64,000 bases of DNA, taken from the NCBI RefSeq assembly GCF_022201045.2, contig NC_068557.1:28559501-28623500 (forward strand), in the 5' to 3' direction. This stretch comes from Citrus sinensis. Its lineage: Eukaryota > Streptophyta > Magnoliopsida > Sapindales > Rutaceae. The notes beneath the pieces were generated by a model, which was not told where the DNA came from, ran no database searches, and saw only the letters and a list, made by a program, of their open reading frames with translations. The translations under genes and the position numbers were made by a program. Positions 59,258-64,000 of the stretch are shown here, in pieces (the first letter of the stretch is position 1; the number at the start of each line of letters is the position of its first letter).

Positions 59258-62200
59258 CTACCGTATACCGGGAAGATGGCAGATATACCTCAGCTTCCTA
59301 TGTGAGGCAAGAGCTTTTTGTAAAGCAGCATCTACTCTTGCACCTTCCCGAAACAGAAAGTCATATAAGTGACAGATGAACTGCGACAGCTCCTCTTCTT
59401 CGTCATCCCAAACACCCATCAAATGTTCCCCACTCTTCTCAGGTTCACTATCCTCCCAGTCACTCACTGGACTGGAAGGTTCAACATCTTCATCTTCCGC
59501 CTCTTCCTCTCCGATTTCAAACCTCCCATTTTCCACAACATTGAACTCTCCAGATCCATGGAATGATGTGAGCGACATTTCCTGTGGTTCAGCTGAAGGG
59601 CAAACAACAGCTTTGGCACCGGAGTCTAGAAATGCCTTAACTACAGGTGGGGTAGGCCCATATGTTCCTGTGCAAATTATGATCCTCTCCCTCCAAGCTC
59701 CAATCTGGGATAACACAAAACATTGGTATCAACCACATCTTCGAGGGAGAATAAAAAGAGACTTCAACCTTATAAAAAATCATTATAAATTAAAAAAGGT
59801 AAAAAATAAAGTTCAAAGCTTTTCAAACAATTAAGGATCTGAAACTTATAGCTGCATCAGCCACATAAATGCAAATAGAAAACTGAGTGCAGTTCATTAA
59901 TATCTTCTAGTAAAAAATGCCTAAGGTTTAACAAATACTGCCATGCAAGGGGAAACTAAATCCATTCAAGGAAATATAACAACGATGAAGATAGACGAGC
60001 AACGCATATTACAAGTCAAGAAGTACAATTAAACATCATCTGCCAATTTTCTCTATCTATAGCTGTGAAATTCCATAGAAGTTGGAGATGAAGGGATAAC
60101 TAAGTAAAAGTACATACCATCCAACGAACATCATCAGGTGTTAAGTGCATGGAAGGGACAGTTCTACGAAACATATATGCTGCAATTTCATGGTCATCTT
60201 CCATAACCTTCCCAAACATCACAAGACAGATTTTTAGTTTGATAACCCCTGACAAGCAACAGAAGATCATCTAAATGAAAGGAAAATGAAGAGGATGCGT
60301 ACTTGGGTTTGGCGTCCTATATAACGGTGGACAACATTTCCCACTTGGAAGTATGGTCTAAAGTGAATCAGATCAGCAATTGTTGATATATTGGAAAGAA
60401 CTGATGCACCCTTTCTACGGTTGCTCCGCATCACTGATAACAAACTTGACTTGACGCTCTGTAGAAACTTGTCTGCATGTTCGCCAGGTTCAGCAACCAC
60501 AAACACATCATTCTGCCAGCTAATAAATAAGCACATCACAATTAGGAATACGAGTGAAACTGAACAATAAGCACATCACAGTTAGGAATATGAGTGAAAC
60601 CGAACAGACACGAGAGAGAATAAGAATTTAACACAAAGGTAAGGTCATGCTGACCTTAATATTGAGCCGACTGTATCATTTTGAAGGCACAAATGAACAA
60701 TGCCAACTTGAGGTAAACTTTGTAGCTTCTCATGCAATGATCGGACATGTAAAGAGAGCTGCCTGTGAGCCTTAGGAGACACTGGGGGAGATGAAAATGT
60801 CTTTCCAGCTTGTAATCCATCCAAGCTTAAAGGTGGAACCATATCTATTCGGCCAATCCTCTGTGGACCAACATCTGGACTGTACAAAAGTGGGCTTGAG
60901 GGGAAACTTCCAGTGATCAAGGGAGAGGAAAATGGTGTGGGGAATGTTGCTCCAGGCATAGACTTCCCAATTCCGGAAATTCCATGCAAAAGAGATAACC
61001 TTATTCCATTACTAGCACAAAATGATTCAAGTGCCCGAGCATGGTGCCCAACTCTTCCTGAATCAGGACTATGCATAGCTTCAACAAGCAGTGTATTACG
61101 CCTCCAACCTAAGGATGGGCTAATCTCATCTAAAATTCCAGGAGAGAGGGGAAAAAAAAGCGTTCAGTGGGAAGATTATCATATATATAAAAACTATATA
61201 AAATCAGAGAAAATATAAGACATGCTACCTGTGTTAGACACCTTTCCTCGGGGAAAATGCTGAGATTTCAAATTCTCGGACCACTTCTCATCTTGTTGGA
61301 AAGGTAGAAGCAGTCTCTCACAGACATTCTTGAAGGACTCAGAATTGTTATTGATGTATTCATCAACTGCAGCTTCCAACTTAAGCCACTCTGCTGGATC
61401 AGTCTCATCCAGCTCCATCTCACATCGTTCATCAACTGTGGGCAAATCATGTGGAATACTAAGTGAGAGTCATGATTCTTTCATAAAATGACAGTCTTTA
61501 GGAATATCTTTCCAGATAAATAAACGAAGCACAGGAATAAAACTATATCAAATGACAACTGGTCAGTATCCTGTCAAGGTCAAATAGAAAAGATAGTCTT
61601 TCACATATGATGCTCAAAGAAAAAATAAAACACTACAGATTCCCAAAGGATGGCCCAGTTGGTTGGCCTCTTGCAGTGGAAGCAAGAAATCAATGTTCAA
61701 GTCCAAGGGGATACTGTTAATTTGAGGGTGACAAGAGGTTCCTCGGTAACAACAAAAAGAAAAGAAAAGTAAAGAAAACATTACAGATATAGAACCTGGA
61801 TTAAACCGGTAGTACTGAATTTCAGGAAGCATAGGCAGCAATGTGCTTAATGCTTCCTCCGCCCTATCTACAGAGCACGCACTCTCAATCAAGACTTGCC
61901 CAGTATCCAGATAACGCCAACCACCTCTCCGAGTCTGCAAATGCAATGTTTGCTTGCAAGAGTAAGGGAATATAATCACTAGAAAACACCAGTGCTATTG
62001 TCTAGTATTGTAAGAAACCTTTGTAGTCCAGCATTCTAATCAAGTCATACCCAGATTTCTTACCTACAGTCATCTCAATACTTCTAAGAGTCCAACATGG
62101 AACAGAAATGCCTAAAAGAAGCTTGTGAAGTGGAAGATATTGTTTAATCATCCTTTTCTCAACCAAAACCAAAAAAAAAAAAGGAGGTCTTGAAGGGAGC

Positions 62201-63968
62201 GACAAATACTACGCTGAAATGAGAGCTCCCAGTCATCAAAAGATATTTTGAACCAGTTCCAGTATAAAAGCGACACGAGACTTAAATATATTTGTAAAAG
62301 AAATATGTTTTAATAGGAGTGCATGTTCATAAATTGAGGGTCGGTCTATCTGATAAATGAATCACAGTTCAACACAATAGAGAATATCCAGCAGCATGCC
62401 ACTGAATATGTCCATCTAAAGATTTTTCAATATAAAACTATTGAAAATAAAGACTATTAACAAGGAAAAAAATTTCAAAAATCAACTTGTATGATCATCT
62501 GCATTTAATTCTTTACTACAGAGGGCAGTGCCTAGATGGCAGCGGAGGACTTCCCATGTGGACTGTGGAAAAGGTTGGGAATTTCAAGCTTTATGAATCA
62601 GTGAAAATTTTAAATTGAATATACATAACGAAGAAGATCCTTTATTTACGAAAGGGAAATTATCTCTGCACCCTTTTGTTTTGTCACATGTAAATTTAAC
62701 CAATACAAAATTTTGATATGTTCTTTGCACCACCTTTGTCTCTAAACTCATATCAATCAATCACTTTGACAATAAAAATAACCATTTTACCACTAAATGA
62801 GTTAAAAGACTATTTTATTCTATAAAATTTTGAAAAAAAAAAAAACTATAATTACAAAAGTACCCCTAAATTCAATAAAACAAATAAATCTCAAAATTTA
62901 AGATGATAATTTTTAAATGAAATTATAATTATAAAAAATTAACACGTTGTAATTATAATTTTTTGCAATTTTAATTTCATTTAATTTTTGTTATTAAATT
63001 AAGCATAGGGAAGTTTACAAAACTTAACATGAAGAGAAAAGTTCACTATAATTATTGTAATCCCTATATTATTGTAAACTTCCCTATACAAATTAAATGA
63101 AATTATGATTACAAAAACTTAACATGATAATTCTTAAATGAAATTATAATTAAAAAAAAATCCACATATTGGATTTAGATTTATTTATTTTATTAAATTC
63201 AGGGGTATTCTTGTAATTATAATTTTTTTTTTCAAAATTTTGTAAACTAGAATGGTCTTTTAATTCATTTAAGGCTAAGATAGTCATTTTGTAGTGTTAA
63301 AGTGATTTACTGATACAAACTTAAAAATAAATGTGGTGCAAAAAACATGTCAAAATTTTGAGGTGGTTAGATATACATATGACAAAATAAAGGTGGTGCA
63401 AAGATAATTTCCCTTTATGAAACTTCACTAATTCATGCAAAAACTGTGACCAAAGGAAAAAGGTTAAGAACTAACATTAAAGCCAGAATCTAATAACCAT
63501 CTCTCAGAAAACAAAATTAAGAAACTGTTTACCTTTGTTGGAACAGAGCCACACCCAATAGAAACTAAGCAGTCTATCCTTGTGTCAGGCCATAGAAGTT
63601 GTGCTTCTCTGATGGCAAATATGGTAGGATTGTTTGCTACTATTGCACCATCTTGCCAGCGGAATACATCTGTGAAGTTGTTTCGGAACATTTAAAAATT
63701 AGAATAGAAGAACAAAAAAGGATCAAAATGGCCAAGCACGAACAACTGGAAAAAAAAGGTGCAAGAAGAATGCACCATCTGAGAAATCGTCGAGATAATA
63801 AGGAGCTGCAGATGACGCTCTTATAGCTTGCCATACTTGATGCTTACAACTCCCAATAAAAGCACTGCGTTTATAACCAACTTGAGCACCAGTAGTAGGT
63901 GATCCCAGCACAGTGATTCCGGAATTTTCTGAAATTGAAAAAGGAACTTCTGGTGTTCCAGCAGGGTA
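59258..63968 (-). CDS. PLA1: Phospholipase A I (patatin-like acyl hydrolase with LRR/ARM regions), C-terminal half; gene runs off the right edge
   Basis: Plant lipid acyl hydrolase homologous to Arabidopsis At1g61850. Eight exons in the window: 63968-63776, 63669-63533, 61934-61796, 61435-61229, 61129-60655, 60519-60303, 60207-60118 and 59704-59258 (1905 nt, the last 634 aa). The patatin end is present: YPAGTPEVPFS, AAPYYLDDFSDDVF and RWQDGAIVANNPTIFAIREA, whose DGA carries the catalytic Asp; the GxSxG Ser lies outside the window. Then come GGWRYLDTGQVLIESACS, a Pro/Ser-rich linker (FPTPFSSPLITGS, MVPPLSLDG), the SWQNDVFVVAEPGEHADKF region, and a tail with an acidic stretch (EEEAEDEDVE) ending in ALQKALASHRKLRYICHLPG. 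Phases agree at all junctions. Intron 2 in the window (1.6 kb) is enlarged by a foldback element. Arabidopsis PLA I acts in plastids and basal jasmonate formation. Confidence 0.94.
62654..63413. mobile_element. 760-bp foldback MITE, Mutator-like, in a phospholipase A I intron
   Basis: Inverted arms of about 250 bp or more: the left end is GGGAAATTATCTCTGCACC and the right end, reversed, GGGAAATTATCTTTGCACC. The arms match through CACTTT, AAAATTTTGAAAAAAA and ACCCCT(A/G)AATT words towards an AT-rich centre. The flanks TTTACGAAA (62645-62653) and TTTATGAAA (63414-63422) are a 9-bp target duplication with one change. The centre holds smaller inverted words (GGGAAGTTTACA / TGTAAACTTCCC, about 63009-63088). 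Confidence 0.82.
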
Positions 63969-64000
63969 CTGCATGTTGAAACCATAAAGAGAAGTCAGAA

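Overview
The window is nuclear DNA of a flowering plant. It has intron-rich protein genes with GT-AG introns, low-GC spacers, plant-only families (CYP85-clan P450s, PPR336-type PPR proteins, an RLCK VII kinase, TOM1, a class-V-like small heat-shock protein), two nuclear tRNA-Trp genes and plant-type MITEs. A eudicot, probably a rosid tree such as Citrus, fits best, but the species cannot be proved from sequence alone. The order phospholipase A I - RLCK - PPR336 matches what I recall of Arabidopsis At1g61850 - At1g61860 - At1g61870, so the right third looks like a conserved syntenic block.

Layout, left to right. (1) 1-3.4 kb, minus strand: the 5' half of an RBP45-type RNA-binding protein whose later exons lie off the left edge. 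(2) 5.4-7.3 kb, plus: an intronless MYND zinc-finger protein. (3) 8.3-8.8 kb, plus: a 136-aa small heat-shock protein with a duplicated CCAAT block in its promoter. (4) 10-18.7 kb, minus: a 20-exon ASPM-like spindle protein (CH domain plus IQ array). (5) 19-20.3 kb, minus: a 5'-truncated dead LINE. (6) 20.8-29.1 kb, plus: four tandem P450 copies, alternately broken, intact, broken, intact. (7) 29.3-30.1 kb: a hAT-like MITE. (8) 31-33.3 kb, plus: Derlin-2. (9) 34.9-39.3 kb, minus: TOM1, including one GC-AG intron. (10) 39.3-43 kb: AT-rich spacer with an 831-bp long-inverted-repeat element flanked by a 9-bp target duplication. (11) 43-48.4 kb, plus: tRNA-Trp, a PPR 5' fragment, PPR336 copy 1, a second identical tRNA-Trp, and PPR336 copy 2. 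(12) 50.5-52.9 kb, minus: mitochondrial cardiolipin synthase. (13) 54.2-55.9 kb, plus: a PBS1-like receptor-like cytoplasmic kinase. (14) 57.2-57.8 kb, minus: a small conserved-looking protein of unknown role. (15) 59.3 kb to the right edge, minus: the C-terminal half of phospholipase A I, with a second long-inverted-repeat element in an intron.

These are mostly unrelated housekeeping and stress genes, not a pathway. The parts with real local evolution are the P450 array, the tRNA-Trp/PPR336 array, the two foldback elements sharing a GGGAWATTATC-type end, and small duplications in introns, UTRs and promoters. No CRISPR, operon or phage-like structure is present, and I saw no convincing LTR element. 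Exon boundaries were read by eye from splice signals, reading phase and family knowledge; every model called complete closes in frame.
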